Assembly: GCA_944989445.1 (NCBI GenBank)
Contig: CALYLW010001013.1
Location: 121,249 to 185,248, forward strand
Direction of reading: 5' to 3'
Length of the DNA: 64,000 nucleotides
Source of the DNA: Ampullaceana balthica
Lineage: Eukaryota > Mollusca > Gastropoda > Lymnaeidae
Within the stretch, counting starts at the first letter, position 1; the number at the start of each line of letters is the position of its first letter. Shown in pieces: positions 1-11,074 of this stretch. The notes under the pieces were generated by a model. That model was given only the letters and a program-made list of their open reading frames with translations, made no database searches and was not told the DNA's origin. A program made the position numbers and the translations under genes.

Positions 1-65
1 TAATTAATAAAATTCCTCGTGATAAACCTATTTTCATCAAATCATTATTTAAATAAATAAAGGTA

Positions 66-571
66 AAAAAATGATTTTTAAAAACCACGTTTTTTATAAG
101 TGGACTAAAAAGAAGAAAATAATTTAAAACTGATTAGTTCAAGTACTTCAATTTAATATGACTAAAAACGTGGGACGGGCGCTTATGAGGTTTAACATAT
201 GCGGTTCACTCATACTCTCACTTATAGATCTCTCTTTTGCCTTCTAAATTAGAAATCATTAATTTTTATACCAACCACCCGCCCCACGTTTTTAGTAATA
301 TTAAATCGAAGTACTTGAAGTAATCAGTTTTAAATTATTTTCTTATTTTTGTCCACTTACAATAAACGTGGTTTTTAAAAATCTTTTTTTACCTTTATTT
401 ATTTTATTCTTTTTAGTCCACTAATAAAAACTTGGTTTTTAACAAACACCCACCCCACGTTTTTAGTCATATTAAATCGAAGTACTTCAACTAATAAGTT
501 TTAAATTGTTTTCTTCTTTTTATTCCGCTTATAAAAACGTGGTTTTTAACAAATCTTTTTTTTACTTTTAT
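66..571. repeat. Family E dispersed repeat, three units, two of them inverted
   Basis: Three copies of a unit of about 110 bp that contains ACGTTTTTAGT and AAACGTGGTTTTTAAAAATC. The unit at 66-180 is the reverse complement of the one at 279-391, with a spacer of about 100 bp. A third unit at 449-571 repeats the second in direct orientation. Further copies lie at 37107-37200 and 39873-39982. There is no coding potential. The inverted pair could form a hairpin or be a remnant of a small foldback element; the class is unknown. Confidence 0.7.
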
Positions 572-619
572 TTATTTTACCAAACACCTCACAAGCGCCC
601 GCCCAACGTTATAAAAACA

Positions 620-896
620 TTGTGATGTGGTCACGGGGCGAACTCACGGATGTCAACAAAAGCCGACGGTACAGATGCTTTTATATAGACTTTATATAAA
701 CTTAAAAATTCAATAATTTAATAACGGTACATTTGATCGATCTGAAATTTTGATACAATGCATTGTCATCCAAGATCTATCTGTGGTAAAATCGTCAGAG
801 CTCTTGGATCATCAGAAGTGGTTCAATTTTACGTTGGCAGATTTGAAAAAAATCTTGAACAAACAATGCCCAACGAAAGCGAGTTAATAAAAACGT
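620..896 (+). repeat. Family A, diverged partial copy
   Basis: The stretch carries the family A core (GATCGATCTGAAATTTTGAT followed by ATGCATTG) at about 733-765, but its second half has drifted from the other copies. It lies directly before the better preserved copy at 897-1353. No coding sequence is visible. Confidence 0.55.
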
Positions 897-1353
897 GGTA
901 ATAAAACAAACCCGTAAAAACAAAGTTTTTCACTATAAATCCCTTATATATGAGACATAACTAACAGTATTTTCAAACTCTTAACTTAACTTTGCTTCAT
1001 AACCCTAGGGGGGGGGACTGAGCTCAGCATGACACGTAAAATGTAAACAAAAGCACGCGGAACTTCGATGGGTCGCGTCAACTCAAAAATTCACGTGGGA
1101 AAAAACAATAACAAACAGTGAATTTGAACTACATACCTTATATAAGGATAAACTAAAATGCATTAATTTAATTACGGTACGTTCGATCGATCTGAAATTT
1201 TGATAAGATGCATTGTTAGGTCAGACGGGTCCGTGTGCTAAATTTCAGCTCGATCGGATCACGGTCATTTGTTACTTTTGTTTTTTCGCCCGCCCGCCCA
1301 AGACAGACAGAGATGGATGACGAGACGGCGGTGAAGTTAATATAAGGGATTTA
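897..1353 (+). repeat. Family A dispersed repeat, full-length-like copy
   Basis: Shared landmarks in order: a lead AACCCGTAAAAACAAAG; AAATCCCTTATATATGAGAC at 937; GAGCTCAGCATGACACGTAA; GATCGATCTGAAATTTTGAT; a C-rich CGCCCGCCC run; and the end TTAATATAAGGGATTTA at 1337-1353. The sequences AAATCCCTTATAT and ATATAAGGGATTT near the two sides are inverted copies of each other. No transposase is encoded, so this is a non-autonomous element of unknown class. Other copies are at 4476-6250 (reverse), 9987-10474, 37978-38475 and 38476-38984. Confidence 0.7.
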
Positions 1354-2084
1354 AAAAACATGTCAAAACAACAATATACGATTAATTACAAAGTAGATCT
1401 GCATTTTTATTTAAATTAGGCTTTAAAAAACATTTTTTTTAATTAAAAGAATGAAAATAAATAATACTGGAATTGTAGACTTTGTAATATTAGCACTAAC
1501 TATGATCAGAGTATCCGTCCGATTCAAATTGTGTTATTTAAAGTGAAGACGTCGCGTAGATATTATTAGATTTTAAAGACCGTTTGGTATGCTGAGGATT
1601 TGTTTTCATTGTGAATATTCGCTTCTCATCCGTGTTTTAGCTACGATAAAGTAGAGTTGATATATAATATTTAGACTAGACTAAAAGAAAGTGGCAGACA
1701 TTGAATTTAAGATCAGCTGTAAAGTAAAGTCATGTGACTAAAGTTTACGCCTATTAGCCTACATCTGCATTCGCCAATAATATAGTGCGTTCGTTTGATG
1801 CTTGGGCAAATGTTCGCAAGCATTTGTGAGGTGTGGACCAAACTTAAATTAGAATTGCCAATATAATTTTTAAGCCATTATACTAAATGAATAATACATT
1901 TCCGAATAAATTATTTCCCTTAATTTTATTTAAACTATTTTTTTTTAAAGTTCGAATTAAAAATGCACACAACAAGACCAAAATAACTAGCTGTAAGTCA
2001 ATGTTGGTAAATGACTAAATTAGATTTGTTGTTCTTTTCCATTTGAAGAGAAATCATAACTTTTGTTAATGAATAATCTAAAAT
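1354..2084. other. AT-rich intergenic DNA, nothing recognised
   Basis: About 730 bp without an open frame of note, repeat unit or recognisable element end. Confidence 0.6.
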
Positions 2085-2089
2085 TATAA

Positions 2090-2151
<62 letters not shown>
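2085..2151. repeat. (TA)n microsatellite
   Basis: Almost pure TA dinucleotides, with a short AAATATATATATA lead-in. Confidence 0.95.
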
Positions 2152-2153
<2 letters not shown>

Positions 2154-2333
2154 ATCATTAAAGCCTATGATACTTTAACATATTTCACTATATATCGGTT
2201 ACGTAATTTTTACAATATATAAGTCACTCTGCACATAGGAATTTTTGTATTTACAATTGTGTGTTTAAAGTTTAAACCAATGGTAACTGTTTTCCAGGTA
2301 ATAAACTGCAATAGTAATTAAACATACAAATAT

Positions 2334-2690
2334 ATGAAAAGAGAAAGAGTTAGAGAAAGAAAGAAAAAGAGATATAACAATAGACAAGGAAAGAGAGAGA
2401 GAGAAAGAGAGGAGGGTGAGAAGGAAATAAAGAAAGGGGTGCAGAAGGGGATAGAGAGAGAAGAGGATAGAGATAGAGAAAGAGAAGAACAGAGAGGAAA
2501 GGATGGAACGAGAGAGAGAGAGAGAGAGAAGGATAGAGGTAGATAAAGAGAAGGAGAGGGAGAGGATAGCGAAAGAGGGGGCAAAAGGATAGAGAGAGAC
2601 AGAGAGGTGACATTGAGAGAGAGATGAGGATAGATGGAATGAGAAAGAGAGAATAATAGAGAGAGAGAGAAATAGAGAGAGAGAGGAGTT
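2334..2690. repeat. Purine-rich (GA)n-like low-complexity tract
   Basis: About 350 bp of AGAGAG, GAAAGA and GGATAGAG words, almost entirely purine on the plus strand. The open frames on both strands (Arg/Glu-rich on plus, Ser/Leu-rich on minus) are a by-product of composition. Confidence 0.95.
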
Positions 2691-2977
2691 GATTAAAACC
2701 ATTTTTCAAAACACAGAATTAAGTCCAAACAGCAACATCACCATCTACCGAAGGAATTGTAAGGTTTATAAAATCTATTTATGTAAATTGCACGGTTAGA
2801 TATTCACAGATGTCCCCCGAACACGGGAATCCACTTATACTTATCAACATAATAAACATTGAAAGAATTTTAATGCTTACGTTTGAATCATATAAAATAT
2901 AATTACATAAAAGTACTATAATGTTTAAATTAAAAGTTTACCTTTACTAGCTCGTGATTTGCCCGTCTTTTGAATCT

Positions 2978-4410
2978 AGATGATGTGCGTTGATCTTTAA
3001 GCAATGACGAATGTTTGATGTGTGTGACCCAGCTCTGGGTACTAAGTCAACAACTTAATGGTAAATATATTTAAAAAATGATGTCACAAAAATCCTCTTA
3101 GCCTTTAATTAAATATCAACATATTTTTCTCCAATGAGGTCCAAACATGTAAACAGTTGGTGTGGTATTGTTTCTCTCTGTCTATTTTCTGTATTCTGTT
3201 TCAAGCCAGAAACTAATGGATGTGTTGTCTGTAGAGATTGTCTGTCTTTAAGAGTTTTATGATTGCTATATTTGTCTGTTTGCTAGATTTGTCTCATTTT
3301 ATTTGTTGTCGTTCACTTTGTAAATGTTGTTTTTTTTCAGTAATGTACGTCTATAATATTGGTATGATTGTTCAAGTTGTCTGTCTGTCAGAGATGTCTT
3401 ATTGTTTGTGTTTCCTAAATGTTGGAGATATCTGAGTGCTAGTATTGTATGTATGTAAAAGTTGTCTGTTTGTTAGTGCTGTCTGTCAGTATGATTATGT
3501 CGTATAATTGTTAGTGGTGTATTGTCAGCAAACTCTATAACATATTAGGAAAACCCAATTCGACATATTTAAATGGAAATGAAATCGTTTCACATCTTTT
3601 GAACTCACATATACACAAAAGAGAAAATTTAAACATTAATAAATACTTTATATAGCTATACAGGACGTGCAATCAATTTGTATTTTCATGAACTCCACAC
3701 TAAAAAGCACAGCTATCGATCTATTAATTATGAGTTTGTAATTCAGACAACTTAAGCGGCATGATTAGTGAGAAAATCATATTATCATTTTCTTTAACTT
3801 CAGTTAAATTGCTATCTCCAATTCTATGTGACATATTATAATTTACTTGTAGTTTTATACCTTACACTTTGCATAACAGTTCACTTATTATTATGTAAAG
3901 AAACATTTAATTCCAAAGAAAACTACATATTTAGAATCCTAGTTATTTCAAATTTTACAAAACTATACATTTTATACATTTACAGTCCAATAAATCTAAG
4001 CTACATTAAAAATGATCACTCACATACCTATACACAACGTGTCCACCAGATTCTGTTTATCCAGGTGTCACGCCACTTGACTTCGATTCCTTTAATAAGG
4101 GATAAAATTTCAATGTAATGTTAGGATTCTCCTAACACCGTTAGAGGCTGAGTTATATTTTTACAATGTCTTGTCACTTGTTCATTAATTCGATTTGATC
4201 AAAAACAATTGTCTTGTAATGACCTCATTGAGTAAATTACGTTAATATTTTATTAAAGACGAAGAGGATTGTATAACATAAGTATATATTTACATTTCTT
4301 GTTGACTTAATGCACAGAGCTAGATTACCCACAGCGCATATTCGTCATTCTATAAAGATAACCTCGCAGCACACATTTGTCATTGTTTAAAGATCAACTC
4401 ACAACATCGT
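2978..4410. mobile_element. Family B element, copy 1, with long inverted arms
   Basis: The left arm (2978-about 3150) and right arm (about 4190-4400) are inverted copies. Both contain GTTGATCTTTAA(A/G)CAATGAC, then AAGTCAACAA, then a stretch ending near CAATGAGGTC. Between the arms is a TGTCTG-rich array (3170-3540), then a conserved segment (3540-4150) holding GCACTAAAAAGCACCGCTAT-like sequence and the palindrome module at 4061-4110. There is no transposase frame. Long inverted arms plus an internal tandem array resemble foldback elements. Related copies: 9500-11010, 20090-22620, 43375-44420, 51755-52360 and 58310-59070. Confidence 0.65.
4061..4110 (+). repeat. Palindrome-hairpin module, copy in family B1
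   Basis: A diverged palindrome (CAGGTGTCACGCCACTTG) is followed by TTCGAT and a second inverted word, TCCTTTAATAAGGGA. The same two-part module recurs about ten times in the window. Confidence 0.7.
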
Positions 4411-4694
4411 GAATCATAAGATGGGAAACTCACGTCCTAGTGAGGGACAACTTTTAATTTCAACTGTATTATTTTTAAAATCCCTTATATTAACTTCACC
4501 GCCGTCTCTGTCTCTCTGTCGTTCTGTCGTCATCTCTCTCTGTCTGTCTCTCTGTCTTGGGCGGGCGGAAATACAAAAGTCAGAAAATGACCCATTTTCC
4601 GTGATCCGATTGAGCTGAAACTTGGCACACGGACCCGTCTCACCTAACAATGCATCGTTTCAAAATTTCAGATCGATCGAACGTTGTTTGGCTC

Positions 4695-5640
4695 TTATGT
4701 CTCTTGAGACGACGGAATATTCTGTGCTCCTGTAGGATTTACGCACGTGATCTTGCAGCTTCTGCTGTGGCTGTACAAACCCACTCGCGAATGGCAGCCT
4801 TTGCTGCACTTCTGACACTGAAAGGTAGTGCTAGTGGATGGCTGAATTGCTCTGCTTTTCCTCTTTAGGCGAGTTTCGTCTGCGACCTGTTGCAGGTTTC
4901 TTTCTACTGCTTCTAGCCCAGCGGTCAATGCCTGTCTCCAACTGCACCTGTCCCCAGCGAGTTCCTCCCAGCTATTTATGTCAATGCCAATGGCTTTGAG
5001 GTCTCTCTTGCACACATCTTTGTAACGGAGGTGAGGCCTGCCTGTGGTCCTCTTTCCTTTGGCTAGCTCAGAATAGAGGATGTCCTTTGGGATTCTGCCA
5101 TCCTCCAATCTGCGCACATGTCCCAACCACCTAAGCCGACGCTGGCGAAGAAGAGTTGTCATGCTTTGGATATTTGCCCGGTGTAGCACCTCATTGTTGG
5201 TGACATGGTCCTGCCAGGTGATTCCCAGGATGCGCCGAAGACAGCGCATGTGGAAAGCGCTCAATCTCCTTTCTTGTCTGGAGTATAGGGTCCAGGATTC
5301 ACTGGCATAAAGGAGAGTGCTTAGCACACATGCCCTGTAAACAGCAATTTTGGTGTTGATGGTCAGATTTTTGTTGCTCCATACTCTTTTTGAGAGCCTG
5401 GACATAGTTGTGGAGGCCTTGCCGATCCTTACGTCTAGGTCTGAATCAAGGGACAGGTTGTTGGTGATGTTGGAGCCAAGGTATGTAAAACGTTCCACGG
5501 CCTCAAGTTGGCAGCCTTCGATGGTGATGTTGGGTGGGTCAGCGTCTTGAGCCATCACATTGGTCTTTTTGAGGCTGATGGTTAGTCCGAAGTCCCTGGC
5601 GGCCTTGGCAAAGCGGTCCATCAGGCTTTGCAAATCAGCT
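4695..5640 (-). pseudogene. Non-LTR retrotransposon, 5'-truncated, C-terminal end of ORF2
   Basis: The uninterrupted frame of about 312 codons starts just after the reverse transcriptase active-site region: the first codons read ADLQSLMDRF. It continues through ERFTYLGSNI, VYRACVLSTLLYASESWT and RRLRWLGHVRRLEDGRIPKD, a tail typical of the LINEs often mislabelled craniofacial development protein 2-like. Near the C-terminus is a zinc-knuckle-like C-x2-C-x12-H-x5-C (from CQKC). The catalytic palm is missing, so the copy cannot move. The intact frame suggests a fairly recent insertion. The 5' edge sits at about 5640 inside a family A copy, and the 3' end (minus sense) reads CCAAACAAC at about 4690. 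No clear target duplication is visible. The open frames on the plus strand across this stretch are antisense shadows. Confidence 0.85.
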
Positions 5641-5799
5641 ACCGTTATTAAATTAATGCATTTTTAGTTTATCCATATGTAACATATGTAATTCAAATTC
5701 ACTGTTTGTTATGGTTTTTTTCCACTTGAGAGTTTGAGTTGACGCGTTGACGCGACCAATCGAAGTACCGGTGTGCTTTTGTTTACATTTTACGTGTCA

Positions 5800-6030
5800 G
5801 TCATGCGAGGCAAACCGGATCACCTCCGCAGAAAGAAGAGGCAAGCCCGAAAGGCCCGTGCTGTCAACCCTCCTGGAGATGTCCCACTCGTCCCTTGTCC
5901 CTTCTGTTCCCGAACCTTCCGTGCTAGGATCGGCCTCATCAGCCATCTGCGCACGCACAAACAAAGCCAGTCCCAGCAACCCTCTGATGACTAGAGTGGT
6001 CTTCGTCGAATCGACGGACGAACAACAACA
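5800..6030 (+). pseudogene. Short 5'-truncated LINE 3' end with C-terminal zinc finger
   Basis: A 231-bp insertion flanked by ACGTGTCA at 5792-5799 and again at 6031-6038, an 8-bp target duplication. It codes for a basic stretch (RRKKRQARKARA), then a C2H2 finger starting CPFC and ending SHLRTH, then a stop at 5992-5994. The 3' untranslated end reads GTCGAATCGACGGACGAAC and finishes in AACAACAAC. The finger and the tail match the LINE at 31961-32715, so both belong to one LINE lineage. Being 5'-truncated, it is dead on arrival. Confidence 0.85.
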
Positions 6031-6250
6031 ACGTGTCACGCTGAGCTCTGTCAAGCGATTGGTGACCAGACTTTTCCCCTCTACCCCCACCCAACCCCCC
6101 TCCCCCAGGGTTATGAAGCAAAGTTGAGTTAAGACAGATTCAGTCTTTAAATGTCTGTCGCGTTTGAAAATAATCAATACTGCTAGTTATATCTCATATA
6201 TAAGGGATTTTTTAGTCAAAAACTTTGTTTTTACGGGTTTGTTTTATTTA

Positions 6251-6537
6251 TTTTTGTAATTACGCTTTATATGATTTAAACGTTAGCGTTGAAGGTATAT
6301 TAGTGTTTAATAAAAAAATAGTTTTAATTATTTCCTGAACACACGTCACGTGACCAGCGCCAACTCATAAACATGCTGTGCATCACGTGGCCCATACGTG
6401 AAAAGATTGACGTATTTTGTGATTTACACTCAGGATGTTCACTATATGGAATGTTACTGTTGAATGTATGTGTTAAATTTTATGAAGAGAGACATGTGTA
6501 GTGGTTGTTAACAGTTAAGAGAGATGATACGTCTGGT
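6251..6537. other. AT-rich intergenic DNA, nothing recognised
   Basis: The stretch contains ACACGTCACGTGACC and CATCACGTGG words, but no element end or coding sequence that I can support. Confidence 0.5.
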
Positions 6538-7862
6538 GTAACAGTACATATTAAACATCTGACCAGAAGGTACTCGATGTAACAGTACATATTAAACAAC
6601 TGACCAGAAGATACTCAGTGTAACAGTACATATTAAACAACTGACCAGAAAGATACTCGGTGTAACAGTACATATTAAACAACTGACCAGAAGATACTCG
6701 GTGTTACAGTAAATATTAAACAACTGACCAGAAGATACTCGGTGTAACAGTACATATTAAACAACTGACCAGAAGATACTCAGTGTAACAGTACATATTA
6801 AACAACTGACCAGAAGATACTCGGTGTAACAGTACATATTAAACAACTGACCAGAAGATACTCAGTGTAACAGTACATATTAAACAACTGACCAGAAGAT
6901 ACTCGGTGTAACAGTACATATTAAACAACTGACCAGAAGATACTCGGTGTAACAGTACATATTAAACAACTGACCAGAAGATACTCGGTGTAACAGTACA
7001 TATTAAACAACTGACCAGAAGATACTCGGTGTAACAGTACATATTAAACAACTGACCAGAAGATACTCGGTGTAACAGTACATATTAAACAACTGACCAG
7101 AAGATACTCGGTGTAACAGTACATATTAAACAACTGACCAGAAGATACTCGGTGTAACAGTACATATTAAACAACTGACCAGAAGATACTCGGTGTAACA
7201 GTACATATTAAACAACTGACCAGAAGATACTCGGTGTAACAGTACATATTAAACAACTGACCAGAAGATACTCGGTGTAACAGTACATATTAAACAACTG
7301 ACCAGAAGATACTCGGTGTAACAGTACATATTAAACAACTGACCAGAAGATACTCGGTGTAACAGTACATATTAAACAACTGACCAGAAGATACTCGGTG
7401 TAACAGTACATATTAAACAACTGACCAGAAGATACTCGGTGTAACAGTACATATTAAACAACTGACCAGAAGATACTCGGTGTAACAGTACATATTAAAC
7501 AACTGACCAGAAGATACTCGGTGTAACAGTACATATTAAACAACTGACCAGAAGATACTCGGTGTAACAGTACATATTAAACAACTGACCAGAAGATACT
7601 CGGTGTAACAGTACATATTAAACAACTGACCAGAAGATACTCGGTGTAACAGTACATATTAAACAACTGACCAGAAGATACTCGGTGTAACAGTACATAT
7701 TAAACAACTGACCAGAAGATACTTGGTGTAACAGTACATATTAAACAACTGACCAGAAGATACTCGGTGTAACAGTACATATTAAACAACTGACCAGAAG
7801 ATACTCGGTGTAACAGTACATATTAAACAACTCACCAGAAGATACTCGGTGTAACAGTACTG
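6538..7862. repeat. 41-bp minisatellite, about 32 copies
   Basis: The unit begins CGGTGTAACAGTACATATTA and ends CCAGAAGATACT. Copies are nearly identical. Changes cluster in the first few units (for example CATCTGACC, GGTACTCGATG, AGAAAGATAC and TTACAGTAAAT). The homogeneity points to recent expansion or ongoing homogenisation. There are no spacers, which separates it from a CRISPR array. Confidence 0.97.
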
Positions 7863-8370
7863 ACAACCATTGATAACCAGATACCCTTTGCTATTCAGGC
7901 CGTTGCCAAGAAAATCACACAATAGATAAACTTAATGCCGATCAAACTATTTATGAAACATTTAAACACAGATGTAAATGTTTCACATAATCCAAGTCAG
8001 TAAGCGTCGATGGAGGCAATGCAAATATGTCTTCTTTATTATTAAATACTTATTAATATTTGGAGAGATTTTGATGGGTATGAAAATTTGTTACAAGGGC
8101 GTTAAAGAATGCGAAATGCAGATACGTTATTTTGTTTAGAGAAAGGAGATAACTTAGTCTTTGTTTTCTTCTATCCCCCACGAGATGTACACTTCAGATG
8201 AAGGTTACGGCCAATAAAAGGAACCTTAAGATAAACCACAAGGACAACTGATAAGCGCGTGCGTTTCAAATTAACTTAAAGTAGACATTTTATGTGTGGA
8301 TAATTGGTATCAACCCTTATACTGCCTGGCTGTGCTATTGTCAACTTCATCGGATTGTGTGTTAATCAAA
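7863..8370. other. Spacer between two minisatellites, nothing recognised
   Basis: About 500 bp of unique-looking sequence with no long frame or element end. Confidence 0.5.
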
Positions 8371-9470
8371 GTAACATATATGGCTGACATTGAAGTTATG
8401 CAAAGTCACATATACGGGTGACATTTTAATTAGACAAAGTAACATACATGGCTGACAATGTAGTCAGTAAAGTAGTATATATGGCTGACCTTGCAGTCAG
8501 AAAAGTAAACATTCATGGCTGACATTGTAGAAACACAAAGTAACATAAATGGCTGACATTATAGTCATACATACAAATTAGCATATATGGCTGATATTGT
8601 AGTCAGACAAAATATCATATGTGGTTGACATGGTAATCAGACAAAGCAACAGATATGGCTGATATTTTGAGTAGGAAAAAGAATCATATACGGCTGACAT
8701 TTTAGTCAGACAAAGTAACATATACATGCTTAAATTGTAGTCAGACAAAGTAACAAATATGGCTGAAATTGTATTAAGACAAAGAAGCATATATGGCTGA
8801 TATTGTAGTAAGACAAAATAACATATTTGGCTGACTTGGTAGTCAGACAAAGCAACATATATGGCTGATATTATAGTAGGAAAAAGAAATATATACGGCT
8901 GACATTTTAGTCAGACAAAGCAACATATATGGCTAACATTGTATTAGACAAAGAAACATATTTGGCTGACATTGTAGTCATACAAAGTAACATATATGAC
9001 TGACATCTTAGTCAGACAAAGTAACATATATAACTGAAATTTTAGTCAGACAAAGTACCATTTATTGCTGACATTGTCGTCAGACATAGTAACATATATG
9101 GCTGGCATTGTAGTAAGACAAAGTAACATATTTGGCTGACATGGTAGTCAGACAAATCAACATATATGGCTGATATTTTAATAGGACAAAGAAACAAATA
9201 CGGCTGACATTTTAGTCAACAAAGTAACATATATGGCTGAAATTGTTGCCATACAAAGTAACATATATGACTGATATCGTAGTCAGACAAAGTAACATAT
9301 ATTGCTTACATTATAGTCAGACAAAGTAACATATATGGCTGAAATTGTAGTCAGACAAACAAATATATTTGGCTGACATTGTTATGACGAAGACCAACAT
9401 ATATGACATCGTAGTCAGAAAAAGTAACATATATGACTAACGTTATAGTCAAACCAAGTAAAACATATTT
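8371..9470. repeat. Degenerate ~34-bp tandem repeat, about 33 copies
   Basis: The unit is roughly AACATATATGGCTGACATTG followed by TAGTCAGACAAAGT. Copies differ at many positions and in length (about 31-35 bp), unlike the adjacent 41-bp array. The open frame on the minus strand (8578-8850) only reflects the periodicity. Confidence 0.93.
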
Positions 9471-9499
9471 GTTATCAATTCTTATTTTAATATCAGAAA

Positions 9500-11010
9500 A
9501 CAATGGTTAATTGACTGTTATCAGTTTTTCAGAGTTGTCTATCTTTAAGTGTTGTCTTTCTGTTATTTTTCGTTGTATGTTATACATTTTTATATTTTTT
9601 ATATAGGTGTTGTCTGTTTGTAATAGTTGTTTCATTGTTAATTTTGTCTGTTAGTTTTTAAGAGTTAAGTGATTGTTAGGGTTTCCTGATTGTTTGTGTT
9701 GTCTGTCACTTTGTAAATGTTGTCTGTATATAAGATTGTTCTCATTGTTAAGGTTTTATTTCTGTCAGAGATGTCTAATTGTTTTTGTTTCCTAAATGTT
9801 AGCGATGTCTGAGTGCTAGTATTGTATGTATGTAAAAGTTGTCTGTTAGTGTTGTCTAATATCTTGATAGTGTCATTTGATTGTTATTGTTGTTTAGCCA
9901 GTAAATTATATAATTTATTTAAAATAATCTCTGCAACATATTTGAAGGAATGTGAAACCATTTCCACAAGTTTGAACTCACCTATACATAAAAAACACCG
10001 TAAAAAACAAGTATATGACTATACATTCTGTATATACGAGACATAACTAAAATAATGTTCATTATAATACGCAGTGCAAAACAATCCAAAAATCCGACAT
10101 TTTAGTTATGTCTCGTAAAACATGTTTAATATAATGCGATCCAATCGGGAACATATTTTTAAAAATTATTTAATATAATACGCACCTTATTGCGCGACAG
10201 GAAAGATTGTTTAATATAAACCGCAATACATAACTAGCACAACAATTAACATGTTATATAGAGATAATCTAAAACATTAATTAATTTAATTGCAGTACAT
10301 TCAATCGATCTGAAATTTTGATACGTAATTTTCATCATCGCACCAGTCTGCCTGCAAAATTTCAGCTCGCTAGCTTACAGTGGGTTAAAAATAGATCCAA
10401 AGTTTTTGCAGCAAGCATTCAAGCAGACACCACGAGTTAATATATTATAGGATTTAATAATAAAGCGAGAAATTTACAAAATAAAATATTTTCTAATGTG
10501 TTCTCTGACGTGCAATTTCATTGAATTTTCCCCATGAACGCCGTACTAAAATGCACCGCTATCGACGTACTTAATATGCGATTGTAAATTAGACAACTTA
10601 AAAGTCGACATTAATGAGAAGATCATAATATCACTTTCTTTATCTTCGGTTAAATTGAAATCATAAAGTCAATGCGACATTGTATTAATTATTATTAATG
10701 CTTACTTTGATGCATGTAATTTAATATCATTTATAGAAAAATTTAATTCGAAGGAAAAATAATTTTTTAGAATCTTAGTTATTTCCTATTTAGAAAACTA
10801 TAAATTTTATGCATTTAAAATCATGTATTTCTTTGAGTTATTGATAGATATGCAAGGTTCAGGAAGTATTTAATGATAGGTATGTTTATCTAAGTGGCAA
10901 GCCACTTGACTTCGATCTCTTTAATAAGGGATAACTTTTCAATGAATTACTAGGATTCTCCTACCACCTATATAGACACTATTTTGTCACTACTTTATTT
11001 TCTTTCATAT
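9500..11010 (+). mobile_element. Family B element, copy 2, arms lost
   Basis: It contains the TGTCTG-rich array (9530-9900), the segment with ATGCACCGCTATCGACGTAC (10550-10580) and the palindrome module at 10892-10945. Its middle is interrupted at about 9987-10474 by a family A copy. Neither long inverted arm is recognisable. It ends in an (AT)n run at 11008-11024. Confidence 0.7.
9987..10474 (+). repeat. Family A copy inserted in family B copy 2
   Basis: The interruption starts near AACACCGTAAAAAACAAG and ends near GGATTTAATAATAAA; the family B sequence is continuous on both sides. Flanking ATAAA on each side may be a 5-bp target duplication. The interior holds the shared GAGACATAACTAAAA and AATCGATCTGAAATTTTGAT, and the rest is diverged. 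The insertion sets outer limits for family A. Confidence 0.65.
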
Positions 11011-11074
11011 ATATATATATATATGTGTGTGTATGAGAGAGAAATCTACCAGTCTGTTTGTTTTTAAAGACTAA

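Larger units (their letters stand above)
4476..6250 (-). repeat. Family A copy, reverse orientation, split by two LINE insertions
   Basis: Reading in reverse, the family A landmarks appear in three blocks: about 4476-4690, 5641-5799 and 6031-6250. Removing 4691-5640 and 5800-6030 leaves a continuous copy of about 600 bp that aligns by eye to 38476-38984. The right block ends in ATATAAGGGATTTTTTAGTC and the shared lead-in (CTTTGTTTTTACGGGTTTG). This copy is therefore older than both LINE insertions. Confidence 0.75.

Noticed and set aside
2265..2709. Ser/Leu-rich and Arg/Glu-rich open frames
   Set aside because: They are produced by a purine-rich simple repeat and lack any domain.
4650..6177. 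Several plus- and minus-strand frames overlapping the LINE fragments
   Set aside because: They are antisense or alternative-frame shadows of the LINE coding sequence.
6538..7862. CRISPR array
   Set aside because: The 41-bp units are contiguous with no variable spacers, and the context is an animal repeat landscape.
8578..8850. 90-codon frame rich in Tyr/Leu
   Set aside because: It reflects the ~34-bp degenerate array.
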